The position numbers and the translations under genes are program-made. Of a stretch of 64,000 nucleotides of DNA, positions 28,004 to 36,836 are shown in pieces (the first letter of the stretch is position 1; each line of letters begins with the position of its first letter). The stretch lies in the NCBI RefSeq assembly GCF_005796225.1, contig NZ_VAHO01000016.1, positions 1-64,000 on the forward strand. The letters are read 5' to 3'. The notes under the pieces were generated by a model, which was given only the letters and a program-made list of their open reading frames with translations, had not been told where the DNA came from and ran no database searches. Source of the stretch: Pseudarthrobacter sp. NamE5. Its GTDB lineage: Bacteria > Actinomycetota > Actinomycetes > Actinomycetales > Micrococcaceae.

Positions 28004-28873
28004 CTACTTCAGGAACCTGGAGGTCCTGCGGTCCGCCAGGATCTTCCCTTTTGTCTGGCAGGTGGGGCAGTACTGCAAGGCGGTATCGGCAAAGGAGACT
28101 TCCCGCACCGTGTCCCCGCAGACGGGACACGGCTGCCCGGTCCGGGCGTGTACGCGCATGAGGCTCCGCTTGGTGTCCTTCAGGTCCTTGGGCGGCTTGC
28201 CCTTTGCCTCAGCCAGCGCCGCGCCCAGAACGCTGTGGATGGCGTCGTACAGCACCTGCACCGTATCCCGGTCCAGGGATTTCGCGGTGGCAAAGGGGGA
28301 GATCCGCGCCGCATGCAGGATTTCGTCGCTGTAGGCGTTGCCGATCCCGGCAATGACGCCCTGGTTCCTCAGGAGCCCCTTGATCTGCTGGGAGCTTCCG
28401 GCCAGGATCTCCGCCAGCATGTCGGCGTCGAACGCCTCGACGAACGGGTCCGGTCCCAGGGTGGCAATGCCCGGTACCTCCTGCGGATCGCGCACCACGT
28501 AGACGGCCAGGCTCTTCTTAGTGCCGGCTTCGGTAAGGTCGAAACCACGCGGCCCGTCAGCGCCGGTAAAGGCAAGGCGCGCAGCGATATGGCCTTTGCC
28601 CATCTTCAGCTGGGCATCAGTGGGGGAGTCCGTGAAGCGGATCCAGCCTGCCTTGGCAAGATGGAACACGAAGGAAACTGCACCAGTGTCGATGCTGATG
28701 AACTTCCCGAAACGCCTCACGCCGGTGACCGTGCGGCCCTCAAGGGCTGTGAACGGAGGATCGGCAGTCTTCAGCACGGCGAAGGAAACGATCTGTACCT
28801 TTGACACCACTGTTCCCTGCAGGTGGCCGGCAAGGAACCCGGCCAGGCCGGCTACTTCGGGCAGCTCAGGCAT
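28004..28873 (-). CDS. Fpg/Nei family DNA glycosylase
   Basis: Base-excision repair enzyme that removes oxidised bases and nicks the strand. The 289-residue protein begins MPELPEVAG, giving the Pro2 nucleophile and Glu3. It has the helix-two-turn-helix (about 160-215, [28 protein letters not shown]) and a C-terminal four-cysteine zinc finger (CPVC...CPTC). The usual ET after PELPEV is AG here, and the subfamily (Fpg versus Nei-like) is not decided. It ends 43 bases from the shared terminator and is divergent from gcvH. Confidence 0.9.
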   Translation of the reverse strand: MPELPEVAGLAGFLAGHLQGTVVSKVQIVSFAVLKTADPPFTALEGRTVTGVRRFGKFISIDTGAVSFVFHLAKAGWIRFTDSPTDAQLKMGKGHIAARLAFTGADGPRGFDLTEAGTKKSLAVYVVRDPQEVPGIATLGPDPFVEAFDADMLAEILAGSSQQIKGLLRNQGVIAGIGNAYSDEILHAARISPFATAKSLDRDTVQVLYDAIHSVLGAALAEAKGKPPKDLKDTKRSLMRVHARTGQPCPVCGDTVREVSFADTALQYCPTCQTKGKILADRRTSRFLK

Positions 28874-28968
28874 CCGCTACCTGCCGTGTCTTCCGTGCCC
28901 GCCAACCGCCCATTCGCTCATGCGTCCATCTTGTCAGAAACGCAGGCGTCGGCTTCGGCAGTTGTGCC

Positions 28969-29005
28969 TATACTTTCAACGCGGCCCGTTTCCCGGGCCG
29001 CGTTG
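28969..29005 (+). promoter_or_regulatory. Putative -10 and 12-bp inverted repeat before gcvH
   Basis: TATACT at 28969-28974 is a near-consensus -10 without a clear -35. Directly after it, CAACGCGGCCCG (28977-28988) pairs perfectly with CGGGCCGCGTTG (28994-29005) around TTTCC. The predicted transcription start (about 28981) falls inside this dyad, so it could be an operator or a 5'-end stem. No U tract follows, so it is not a standard terminator. Confidence 0.55.
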
Positions 29006-29037
29006 ACATTGGTGTTCGACCCGATGAAAGGCCCCTG

Positions 29038-29424
29038 ATGAGCAACATTCCCGAAGACCTGTCCTACACCGCCGAACACGAGTGGGTCTCCGCCCCCAAT
29101 GCCGACGGCGTGGTACGGGTGGGCATTACCGATTTTGCCCAGGACGCGCTGGGGGATGTTGTGTATGCCCAGATGCCCGAGGTCGGCACCAGAATCACCG
29201 CGAACGAAGTGGTGGGCGAGGTGGAGTCCACCAAGAGCGTCAGTGACATTTACGCACCTGTCACGGGGGAAGTGGTGGCCCGGAACGAGTCCCTCGACAC
29301 CGATTCGGCGCTCATCAACTCGGATCCCTACGGGGACGGGTGGCTTATCGAGGTCAAGCTGGCCGAAGCTGACGCCGTTGAGTCATTGCTCAGTGCATCG
29401 GAGTACGAACAGCAGGTAGGCTAA
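29038..29424 (+). CDS. gcvH: Glycine cleavage system H protein
   Basis: Carries the lipoyl-bound aminomethyl group between the P, T and L proteins of glycine cleavage. The 128 residues are full length, with the lipoylated Lys66 in [21 protein letters not shown] precedes ATG 29038. The gcvP and gcvT genes are not nearby; as in M. tuberculosis (Rv1826) this copy sits before the FHA gene. It may therefore also serve lipoyl relay to other complexes (inference). Confidence 0.95.
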   Translation: MSNIPEDLSYTAEHEWVSAPNADGVVRVGITDFAQDALGDVVYAQMPEVGTRITANEVVGEVESTKSVSDIYAPVTGEVVARNESLDTDSALINSDPYGDGWLIEVKLAEADAVESLLSASEYEQQVG

Positions 29425-29580
29425 AGCTAACCGGTAATTCCGGTCCGGCACCGCCGCGCAGACAGAATGTCTTCGCACGTCAGCGGCCGGATCGGCGGCC
29501 GGTACCGGGCCCGCGTTGCAGGTCCGGACGGCATATGTTGGTTGCACGCCTGAGGGCGGCAGCGGGAAGAGGAGGAGTCC

Positions 29581-30057
29581 ATGGCTGGCCACACACAGAA
29601 CCCTGCCGACGGGGAATACGGCTCGGGTGCGGCCAGGGCGTCGGAGACCACCTCGATCCATCTCACCCCGGTGAGGGATGAGCCCACGATCGCCCCCAAG
29701 CTCTCGTCCGAAGAGCGCAACTCGGTTGAGGCCCTCCCGGCGGGATCGGCACTGCTGGTTGCGCACAGCGGCCCCAACGCAGGCGCCCGGTTCCTGCTGG
29801 ACTCCGACGTCACCACGGCGGGACGCCACCCCGACGCCGATATCTTCCTCGATGACGTCACTGTTTCCCGCCGGCACGTTGAGTTCCGGCGCACGGCGCG
29901 GAGCTTCGAAGTGGTGGACATGAACAGCCTGAACGGCACCTACGTCAACCACGACCGCGTGGACAGGGTGGAGCTCAAGTCCGGCAGCGAGGTTCAGATC
30001 GGCAAGTTCCGCCTTACCTTCTACCTCAGCCCTGCCGGCGCTGCAGGCCGCGGCTGA
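29581..30057 (+). CDS. FHA domain protein, GarA/OdhI-like
   Basis: GarA/OdhI binds and inhibits 2-oxoglutarate dehydrogenase and steers glutamate metabolism; phosphorylation of an N-terminal threonine by Ser/Thr kinases switches it off. The 158 residues have an unstructured lead containing ETTS at 22-25, matching the phosphorylated ETTS motif of GarA, and an FHA domain at about 55-150 with GRH (81-83), SRRH (96-99) and NSLNGTYVN (115-123). The start has a strong AGGAGGAG. The neighbours gcvH and an ftsR-like gene match Rv1826-Rv1828. Confidence 0.88.
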   Translation: MAGHTQNPADGEYGSGAARASETTSIHLTPVRDEPTIAPKLSSEERNSVEALPAGSALLVAHSGPNAGARFLLDSDVTTAGRHPDADIFLDDVTVSRRHVEFRRTARSFEVVDMNSLNGTYVNHDRVDRVELKSGSEVQIGKFRLTFYLSPAGAAGRG

Positions 30058-30074
30058 ACCCGGGACCACTGCCT

Positions 30075-30797
30075 GTGGCAATGGCACAACCGGAACGCCG
30101 GGGACCCCAAGTCCTTAACATCGGGGAAGTCCTCGCCCAGCTCAGCGGGGACTTCCCCGGCATGACCGCATCCAAGATCCGGTTCCTTGAGGAAAAAGGG
30201 CTGATTAATCCCCGCCGTACGCCGGCCGGATACCGCCAGTATTCAGAAGGCGACGTCGAGCGGCTCCGCTTTGTCCTTGCCCTGCAGCGGGACCAGTACC
30301 TTCCCCTGAAAGTCATCAAGGATTACCTTGATGCCATCGACAGGGGCGAGAGGCCGGAGAACCTGCCGCCCGGCGTCGTTGTTTCCCCCCGTATCGTTTC
30401 CGATGAACTGGCTGCCGAGCTGCAGAACCGTGGGCGCAAACTCAGCGAGGAACAGCTTCGGACCGAATCCGGGGCCAGTGTGCCGCTGCTGCAGTCGCTC
30501 CTGAGCTTCGGCCTGATCAGCCACAGCAACGGCCAGTTCGACGAGCACGCCCTCCAGGTGGCCCGCGCCTGCGTCCAGCTGGAAAGCCACGGGCTGGAAC
30601 CGCGCCACCTCCGCCCCTTCCAGGCGGCTGCGGAACGCGAGTTCGGCCTGGTGGAACGTGCGGTGGCACCGCTGGCGTCCCGGAAGGACTCGGCATCACA
30701 GGCACGGGCAGCTGAGGCTGCCCGTGAAATCAGCGACCTTTGCCTCACCCTGCACCGGGCCTTGGTGCAGGACCACATCTCACGCATGGACATCTGA
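30075..30797 (+). CDS. ftsR: MerR family regulator, FtsR/Rv1828-like
   Basis: A 240-residue MerR protein. The N-terminal winged helix reads LNIGEVLAQLSGDFPGMTASKIRFLEEKGLINPRRTPAGYRQYSEGDVERL (region about 14-64). The rest is helical and has no metal-binding cysteines. In Corynebacterium glutamicum the orthologue FtsR activates ftsZ. Start is uncertain: GTG 30075 or ATG 30081, neither with a clear ribosome binding site. It ends in TGATG overlap with the DUF151 gene. The symbol is by synteny and similarity. Confidence 0.82.
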   Translation: MAMAQPERRGPQVLNIGEVLAQLSGDFPGMTASKIRFLEEKGLINPRRTPAGYRQYSEGDVERLRFVLALQRDQYLPLKVIKDYLDAIDRGERPENLPPGVVVSPRIVSDELAAELQNRGRKLSEEQLRTESGASVPLLQSLLSFGLISHSNGQFDEHALQVARACVQLESHGLEPRHLRPFQAAAEREFGLVERAVAPLASRKDSASQARAAEAAREISDLCLTLHRALVQDHISRMDI

Positions 30798-31300
30798 TGA
30801 TTGAAGTCGAGATTGTAGGCGTTCGCATCGAACTGCCTTCCAACCAGCCCCTGGTCCTGCTCCGGGAAATGCATGGGGAGCGGCACGTTCCCATCTGGAT
30901 CGGGACACCGGAAGCCAGCGCCATCGCCCTGGCCCAGCAGGGCGTGGTCCCGCCCCGCCCCATGACGCATGACCTCCTGGTCGACGTGGTGGAGTCCCTC
31001 GGGCATTCGGTGGTCAGCGTGAACATCGTGGCGGTCGAGGACAACATCTTCTACGGCCAGCTCCAGTTCGAAAACGGCACCACCGTGAGTTCCCGGGCAT
31101 CGGACGCGCTGGCCGTGGCCTTGCGCGCAAAATGCCGGATCTGGTGCGCGGACTCCGTCATGGATGAGGCGGGGGTGCGCATCACCGAGCATGATGAGGG
31201 TGAGGACACCGAGCCCGGCCCCACCGTGGACGAAGAGCGGGAACTGCGGCGTTTCCGGGAGTTCCTGGACGATGTGGAACCCGAGGACTTCGACGGCTAA
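30797..31300 (+). CDS. Bifunctional nuclease family protein (DUF151)
   Basis: A 167-residue DUF151 protein with the family core MIEVEIVGVRIELPSNQPLVLLRE, LPIWIG-like VPIWIGTPEASAIA, and SSRASDALAVALRAKCRIW. Related plant and bacterial proteins have DNase/RNase activity, but the role in Actinobacteria is unclear. An acidic tail of about 35 residues follows. ATG 30797 overlaps the stop of the MerR gene. Same position as Rv1829. Confidence 0.88.
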   Translation: MIEVEIVGVRIELPSNQPLVLLREMHGERHVPIWIGTPEASAIALAQQGVVPPRPMTHDLLVDVVESLGHSVVSVNIVAVEDNIFYGQLQFENGTTVSSRASDALAVALRAKCRIWCADSVMDEAGVRITEHDEGEDTEPGPTVDEERELRRFREFLDDVEPEDFDG

Positions 31301-31307
31301 AGGTCAC

Positions 31308-31326
31308 GTTAAGGTTAAAGTTAAGG
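31308..31326 (+). repeat. Three tandem GTTAA hexamers upstream of the second MerR gene
   Basis: GTTAAG, GTTAAA and GTTAAG follow one another without gaps, starting 8 bases after the DUF151 stop. The AT-rich hexamers contrast with the GC-rich surroundings and lie about 40-60 bases upstream of the -35 box of the next gene, where an activator or repressor could bind. Confidence 0.6.
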
Positions 31327-31353
31327 CTGAATCTTTCGACACGCCCCGTGAAA

Positions 31354-31395
31354 GCCTGCAGGGTCTTTGACCTTGCAGGCCGCCAGGCCTAACGT
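31354..31395 (+). promoter_or_regulatory. Promoter with long dyad over the -35 box
   Basis: A promoter with -35 TTGACC (31367-31372), a 17-base spacer and -10 TAACGT (31390-31395). A dyad of two 12-base arms (31354-31365 and 31369-31380) around TTT has one mismatch; the outer arms read GCCTGCA/TGCAGGC and the inner arms GGTC/GACC. It covers the -35 box and half the spacer. The downstream MerR protein is the natural candidate to bind here. The leader to the start codon would be about 130 bases. Confidence 0.7.
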
Positions 31396-31532
31396 CGAAG
31401 TATCGAGTTCCCATTGCTTACGGCAGCCGCGCAAGTCACACTGGAAAGTGCGCCCCGCGAAAATTACATGCATGGCCTTCATGCACGGCTGCTGCAGTAA
31501 TTCCCCGGGAGCGTATGACAAGGAGGATCCAG

Positions 31533-32126
31533 GTGAGTCCCAAAGGCGAAGCAGGCGGGCTGAAGCAGCCCACGGCTGGTGTTGCTGTGCCCGCGAGCGG
31601 TGCCCAGGGCCTCCTGTTTACCGAGGACCTCCCCGTGCTGGACGAGGACGCGGGCTACCGCGGCCCCACTGCGTGCAAGGCGGCCGGCATCACCTATCGC
31701 CAGCTGGATTACTGGGCCCGCACCGGCCTGGTGGAGCCCGCAGTCCGCGGTGCCGCCGGGTCCGGATCGCAGCGCCTGTACGGCTTCCGCGACATCCTTG
31801 TCCTCAAGGTGGTCAAACGGCTGCTGGACACAGGAGTATCGCTGCAGCAGATCCGCACCGCAGTGGAGCATCTGCGCGAACGCGGCGTCGAGGACCTTGC
31901 CCAGATCACCCTGATGAGCGACGGCGCGAGCGTCTACGAGTGCACCTCCGCCGACGAGGTGATCGACCTCGTGCAGGGCGGACAGGGCGTCTTCGGCATC
32001 GCCGTCGGAAGGGTGTGGCGTGAAGTGGAAGGCAGCCTGGCTTCCCTGCCCAGCGAACATGCAGCCGAACAGTCCTTTCCGGATGACGAACTGAGCAAGC
32101 GCCGGGCTGCCCGCAAGACCGGCTGA
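31533..32126 (+). CDS. MerR family regulator, Rv1830-like
   Basis: A 197-residue regulator. The winged helix at about 45-110 (YRGPTACKAAGITYRQLDYWARTGLVEP...SGSQRLYGFRDILVLKVVKRLLDTGVSLQQI) is of MerR type, and the C-terminal half has no metal or drug-binding motif. The start is GTG 31533, 6 bases after AAGGAGG (31520-31526). It completes a block matching Rv1826-Rv1830 and is closely related to the ftsR-like gene 1.4 kb upstream. Binding to its own promoter dyad is likely but inferred. Confidence 0.85.
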   Translation: MSPKGEAGGLKQPTAGVAVPASGAQGLLFTEDLPVLDEDAGYRGPTACKAAGITYRQLDYWARTGLVEPAVRGAAGSGSQRLYGFRDILVLKVVKRLLDTGVSLQQIRTAVEHLRERGVEDLAQITLMSDGASVYECTSADEVIDLVQGGQGVFGIAVGRVWREVEGSLASLPSEHAAEQSFPDDELSKRRAARKTG

Positions 32127-32149
32127 GTCCCGGGAACTGAAAAACTAAC

Positions 32150-32186
32150 AGCAGGAGCCGCCCTCCATACGGGGGCGGCTCCTGCT
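32150..32186. terminator. Bidirectional terminator between MerR and ParA genes
   Basis: AGCAGGAGCCGCCC at 32150-32163 pairs perfectly with GGGCGGCTCCTGCT at 32173-32186. AAAACTAAC precedes and TTTGTTAAG follows, so it can stop transcription from both sides. Confidence 0.88.
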
Positions 32187-32207
32187 TTGTTAAGTTGTCG
32201 AGACCAT

Positions 32208-33038
32208 TTACCTGGCGCGGCTTCGAAGCCCGTTCCCCGCCGCCATCAGGTTGGCCAGCAGCTCATCAAACAGGGACGCAGCCGACTTCGCTGAATCCCC
32301 GGGCCAGTGGTGCACCGGATGGGCAGCGCCCTGGATCTGTTGCCAGTTCGCCTGCTCGGGAATGCGGGGGTTCAGGAAAAGGTCCCCGAACATGGACTCC
32401 ATTTCGGCGAGGCGGTAGGTGTGTTCGGAAGAGCCGGTCCGCACGCGGTTGGCCACGATCCCGGCGGGTGAGAGGTTGGGGGCGAACTCCTGGCGGAAAA
32501 GCTGGATGGCCCGCATGGTCCGCTCCGTCCCGGCCACGGAGAACAAACCAGGTTCGGCAACGAGAGCCACCTTGTCGCTCGCAGACCAGGCCATCCGGGT
32601 CAGGCCGTTGAGGGAAGGCGGGCAGTCCACCAGGACAAGCTGGTAGTCGCCCCCGGTGGCAAGCACCGAGGACAGCCTGCGAAGGTCGCGCCGGCCAAGA
32701 TCCGGCCGGTCGTAGATGCCGGTGTAGGCGGAGCCGATGGCGACATCCAGGACGGCGGGGCCGGAACCGTTGGTCTGTGCCCTGGCCGTCCAGCTGCTGC
32801 CCACCACGTTTTCCGCCAGTTTCGCCCGCCGCGGGCTCTTCAGCATCCTGCCAATATCCAGCTGATCCCCGGGCTGCACGCCCAAGGCGGTTGTGGCATC
32901 TGCGTGGGGATCAAGGTCCACCACCAGCGTGCTGATGCCTGCGGCCAGCGCCGCAGACGCCAATCCTGTGGTGACGGAAGTCTTGCCGACTCCACCCTTG
33001 AGGCTGCTGATGCTGACTACTTGCACTTGAGAGACCAA
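32208..33038 (-). CDS. Solitary ParA-like ATPase
   Basis: A 276-residue deviant-Walker ATPase: Walker A KGGVGKTS at 14-21, VDLDPHADATTALGV, and VDCPPSLNGLTRMAW. There is no partner gene beside it, and it differs strongly from the ParA at 19913. Such orphans position cargo (plasmids, chemoreceptors, polar complexes) or act with distant partners; which applies is unknown. Start is uncertain: TTG 33038 gives the listed coordinates; GTG 33026, four codons on, is as likely. Divergent from pyc. Confidence 0.82.
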   Translation of the reverse strand: MVSQVQVVSISSLKGGVGKTSVTTGLASAALAAGISTLVVDLDPHADATTALGVQPGDQLDIGRMLKSPRRAKLAENVVGSSWTARAQTNGSGPAVLDVAIGSAYTGIYDRPDLGRRDLRRLSSVLATGGDYQLVLVDCPPSLNGLTRMAWSASDKVALVAEPGLFSVAGTERTMRAIQLFRQEFAPNLSPAGIVANRVRTGSSEHTYRLAEMESMFGDLFLNPRIPEQANWQQIQGAAHPVHHWPGDSAKSAASLFDELLANLMAAGNGLRSRAR

Positions 33039-33257
33039 AACCTAACGCCGGATGCCGTGTTGGGGGTAATGTTTGCTCCGGCAGTGCCGAAGCCGGACGG
33101 TCCTGCCGCCCCACTCATCATATGTTGATGCGTCGGCGAATCCTGCTTTATTGGGCGTCGGCATGGCACCGACTGTGCTGCGGGGGGCGGTTTACGCCCG
33201 GACCGGCAGAAGGGTTCGGGACATGACGGGAAAATCTGTGACCGTGGCCACAAAGAT

Positions 33258-33285
33258 TTGTGTTTGTCCTTGCAGGTCCTAGACA
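33258..33285 (+). promoter_or_regulatory. pyc: Possible pyc promoter
   Basis: TTGTGT at 33258-33263 and TAGACA at 33280-33285 are separated by 16 bases, about 44 bases before the pyc ATG. The match is moderate and other spacings are possible in this 290-base divergent region, which otherwise shows no feature. Confidence 0.35.
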
Positions 33286-33328
33286 CTGTGACCACTCACC
33301 GATCCACCCGCAATGATGCAGGAGAAGT

Positions 33329-36300
33329 ATGTTTTCCAAAGTTCTGGTGGCCAACCGCGGCGAAATCGCGATCAGGGCCTTCCGTGCCGGCTACGAGCTT
33401 GGTGCCAAGACCGTTGCCGTTTTTCCCCATGAGGACAGAAACTCGATTCACCGCCAGAAAGCCGACGAGGCTTACCTGATCGGCGAGGAAGGCCACCCCG
33501 TCCGGGCCTACCTGGATGTTGAGGAAGTAGTGCGGGTGGCAAAGGAGTCCGGCGCGGACGCCATATACCCCGGCTACGGGTTCCTCTCCGAGAATCCGGA
33601 CCTGGCCCGCGCAGCCAAGGCAGCCGGCATCACCTTCGTCGGTCCGCCGGCTGAAGTGCTGGAACTCGCCGGCAACAAGGTGGCAGCGCTCAAAGCCGCC
33701 CGTGACGCCGGTGTGCCTGTCCTGAAGTCCAGCGCTCCCTCCAAGGACCTGGACGAACTCCTGGCGGCAGCTGACGAGATCGGCTTTCCCATTTTCGCCA
33801 AGGCCGTCGCCGGCGGCGGCGGCCGCGGCATGCGCCGGGTTGACACCCGCGAAGCGCTGCCGGAAGCCCTGCAGTCCGCGATGCGCGAGGCGGACGCCGC
33901 TTTTGGCGACCCCACCATGTTCCTTGAGCAGGCAGTCCTGCGGCCGCGGCACATCGAGGTGCAGATCCTGGCCGATGCCGAGGGTAACGTGATGCACCTC
34001 TTCGAGCGGGATTGCTCCATCCAGCGGCGCCACCAAAAGGTGATCGAGATTGCCCCTGCCCCCAACCTTGATGAAGGCATCCGGCAGGCGCTGTACCGGG
34101 ACGCCGTCAAGTTCGCCAAGGCCCTGAACTACGTCAACGCCGGCACCGTGGAATTCCTCGTTGACACCGTCGGTGAACGCGCCGGCCAGCACGTTTTCAT
34201 TGAGATGAACCCGCGCATCCAGGTGGAGCACACGGTCACGGAAGAAGTCACCGATGTCGACCTGGTGCAGGCGCAGATGCGCATCGCCTCAGGTGAGACC
34301 CTCGCCGACCTGGGCCTCTCGCAGGACAGCGTACGTCTCAGGGGCGCGGCACTGCAGAGCCGCATCACCACCGAAGACCCGGCCAACGGCTTCCGGCCCG
34401 ACGTTGGCAAGATCACCGGCTACCGCTCGGCCGGCGGCGCGGGAGTCCGGCTCGACGGCGGCACCGTGTACTCGGGTGCCGAAATCAGCCCGCACTTCGA
34501 CTCCATGCTGGTCAAGCTCACCTGCCGCGGCAGGGACTACCCCGCAGCAGTGGCACGCGCCCGCCGCGCCCTCGCCGAGTTCCGCATACGCGGTGTTTCC
34601 ACCAACATCTCCTTCCTGCAGGCGGTGCTGGACGATGCCGACTTCATCGCCGGCGACGTCGCCACCAACTTCATCGACGAACGTCCCCAGCTGCTGAAGG
34701 CCCGGGTCTCCGCGGACCGCGGCACCAAGCTCCTTACCTGGCTGGCCGACGTCACGGTCAACAAGCCCAACGGTGAACTCACCGTGCACTCAAACCCGGC
34801 GAGCAAGCTTCCGTCCGTCAAGGACAGGGAGGCCAGGCCGGGCTCCCGGCAGAGGCTCCTTGAGCTAGGCCCGGAGGGTTTTGCCAGGGCACTGCGCGAA
34901 CAGAACCCGGTGGCGGTCACGGACACCACGTTCAGGGACGCGCACCAGTCGCTCCTGGCCACCCGTGTCCGGACACGTGACCTGGTGGCGGCCGGACCCG
35001 CGGTGACCGCGCTGATGCCGGAGCTGCTGTCCGTGGAGGCATGGGGCGGCGCCACCTATGACGTGGCCCTGCGGTTCCTCGGTGAAGACCCCTGGGACCG
35101 CCTTGCAGCGCTGCGCGAGGCGATGCCGAACGTCTGCATCCAGATGCTGCTGCGCGGCCGCAACACGGTGGGCTACACGCCCTACCCGGAGGAGGTCACC
35201 GAAGCGTTCGTCAACGAGGCAGCCGCCACGGGCATCGACATTTTCCGGATCTTCGACGCCCTCAACGACGTGAGCCAGATGGCACCTGCCATCCGGGCCG
35301 TCCGGGCCACCGGCACCGCCGTCGCCGAGGTGGCGCTGTGCTACACCGGCGACATGCTGGACCCCAAAGAAACGCTGTACACGCTGGACTACTACCTGGA
35401 GCTGGCGCAGAAGATCGTCGACGCCGGGGCACACATCCTGGCCATCAAGGACATGGCAGGCCTGCTGCGTCCCGCAGCTGCGGCCAAGCTGGTGGCAGCC
35501 CTCCGGGAACGCTTCGACCTGCCGGTCCACCTGCACACCCATGACACCGCGGGAGGACAGCTGGCAACCCTCCTGGCTGCCGTCGACGCAGGCGTGGACG
35601 CCGTGGATGTGGCCGCCGCATCCCTGGCCGGAACCACCAGCCAGGTATCGGCGTCGGCACTGGTCGCAGCCCTGGCGCACACTCCGCGGGATACCGGCCT
35701 GAGCCTGGATGCCGTCAGCTCCCTTGAGCCCTACTGGGAGGCGGTCCGCCGCGTCTACGCACCGTTCGAGTCGGGATTGCCCGGCCCCACTGGGCGCGTC
35801 TACAAGCACGAGATCCCGGGCGGCCAGCTGTCCAACCTCCGCCAGCAGGCCATGGCCCTTGGCCTGGGGGAGCGGTTCGAAGCGATCGAGGACATGTACA
35901 CCGCTGCAGACCGGATCCTGGGCCACCTGGTCAAGGTCACGCCGTCGTCCAAGGTGGTGGGCGACCTCGCCCTGCACCTGGTGGGCCTGAACGCCGATCC
36001 CGCGGACTTCGAGGAGAACCCGCAGAAGTACGACATCCCGGACTCGGTCATCGGATTCCTTTCCGGCGAACTGGGCGACCCCCCGGGCGGCTGGCCGGAG
36101 CCTTTCCGCACCAAAGCGCTGCAGGGCCGAAGCGTGAAGGTCCGAGACGTGGAACTCAGCGCCGAGGACAGTGCCGCCTTGAAGTCCGATTCCAGGACCC
36201 GCCAGCACACCTTGAACCGGCTCCTCTTCGAGGGACCCACCAAGGACTACCTGAAGAGCGTGGAAACCTACGGCAACATCTCCGTCCTGGATACCCGCGA

Positions 36301-36727
36301 CTACCTTTACGGCCTGCAGCGGGGCAAGGAACATGAGATCCAGCTGGAGAAGGGCGTGCGGCTGATCGCCTCCCTTGAAGCGGTGTCCGAGCCGGACGAA
36401 AAGGGCATGCGCACCGTTATGTGCACCCTCAATGGCCAGTCCCGTCCCGTAGTGGTGCGGGACCGCTCAGTGGTCAGCAACGTCAAAGCCGCCGAGAAGG
36501 CAGACCCGGCCCAGCCGGGACATGTCGCGGCGCCGTTTGCCGGCGCTGTCACGGTGACAGTCAAGACCGGTGACGAGGTCAAGGCGGGTGACACCGTGGC
36601 CACGATCGAGGCCATGAAGATGGAGGCATCCATTACGACGCCGGTGGCCGGCAAAGTCTCCCGGCTCGCCATCTCCTCGGTGGAGCAGGTGGAAGGCGGC
36701 GACCTGCTGCTGGTGGTCGAACAGTAA
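33329..36727 (+). CDS. pyc: Pyruvate carboxylase
   Basis: Carboxylates pyruvate to oxaloacetate to refill the TCA cycle. The 1132-residue single chain has the full order: biotin carboxylase (about 1-450, with the Gly-rich AVAGGGGRGMRRV loop and EMNPRIQVEHTVTEEVT), carboxyltransferase (about 525-800, DTTFRDAHQSLLATR and KDMAGLLRP) and C-terminal biotin carrier with Lys1097 in EAMKMEAS. AGGAG precedes the ATG. It is a single-gene unit ending in a strong terminator. Propionate oxidation by the prp genes yields pyruvate, which this enzyme can route to oxaloacetate. Confidence 0.96.
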   Translation: MFSKVLVANRGEIAIRAFRAGYELGAKTVAVFPHEDRNSIHRQKADEAYLIGEEGHPVRAYLDVEEVVRVAKESGADAIYPGYGFLSENPDLARAAKAAGITFVGPPAEVLELAGNKVAALKAARDAGVPVLKSSAPSKDLDELLAAADEIGFPIFAKAVAGGGGRGMRRVDTREALPEALQSAMREADAAFGDPTMFLEQAVLRPRHIEVQILADAEGNVMHLFERDCSIQRRHQKVIEIAPAPNLDEGIRQALYRDAVKFAKALNYVNAGTVEFLVDTVGERAGQHVFIEMNPRIQVEHTVTEEVTDVDLVQAQMRIASGETLADLGLSQDSVRLRGAALQSRITTEDPANGFRPDVGKITGYRSAGGAGVRLDGGTVYSGAEISPHFDSMLVKLTCRGRDYPAAVARARRALAEFRIRGVSTNISFLQAVLDDADFIAGDVATNFIDERPQLLKARVSADRGTKLLTWLADVTVNKPNGELTVHSNPASKLPSVKDREARPGSRQRLLELGPEGFARALREQNPVAVTDTTFRDAHQSLLATRVRTRDLVAAGPAVTALMPELLSVEAWGGATYDVALRFLGEDPWDRLAALREAMPNVCIQMLLRGRNTVGYTPYPEEVTEAFVNEAAATGIDIFRIFDALNDVSQMAPAIRAVRATGTAVAEVALCYTGDMLDPKETLYTLDYYLELAQKIVDAGAHILAIKDMAGLLRPAAAAKLVAALRERFDLPVHLHTHDTAGGQLATLLAAVDAGVDAVDVAAASLAGTTSQVSASALVAALAHTPRDTGLSLDAVSSLEPYWEAVRRVYAPFESGLPGPTGRVYKHEIPGGQLSNLRQQAMALGLGERFEAIEDMYTAADRILGHLVKVTPSSKVVGDLALHLVGLNADPADFEENPQKYDIPDSVIGFLSGELGDPPGGWPEPFRTKALQGRSVKVRDVELSAEDSAALKSDSRTRQHTLNRLLFEGPTKDYLKSVETYGNISVLDTRDYLYGLQRGKEHEIQLEKGVRLIASLEAVSEPDEKGMRTVMCTLNGQSRPVVVRDRSVVSNVKAAEKADPAQPGHVAAPFAGAVTVTVKTGDEVKAGDTVATIEAMKMEASITTPVAGKVSRLAISSVEQVEGGDLLLVVEQ

Positions 36728-36754
36728 TCACGGGCGCAGAGTAAGACAACGAAA

Positions 36755-36790
36755 GGTCCTCGCACTGAACAGCAGTTCAGTGCGAGGACC
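36755..36790 (+). terminator. Rho-independent terminator after pyc
   Basis: GGTCCTCGCACTGAAC at 36755-36770 pairs perfectly with its complement at 36775-36790 around a 4-base loop, with GAAA before and CTTTCCCTTT after. It lies 28 bases after the pyc stop. Confidence 0.88.
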
Positions 36791-36836
36791 CTTTCCCTTT
36801 CCAAACAGGCGCCGCTGCCGGACCAAACAAGGGCTA

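Noticed and set aside
31468..31500. Ten-residue leader peptide (MHGLHARLLQ) in the long 5' leader of the second MerR gene
   Set aside because: No ribosome binding site and no attenuator hairpin; short frames like this occur by chance.
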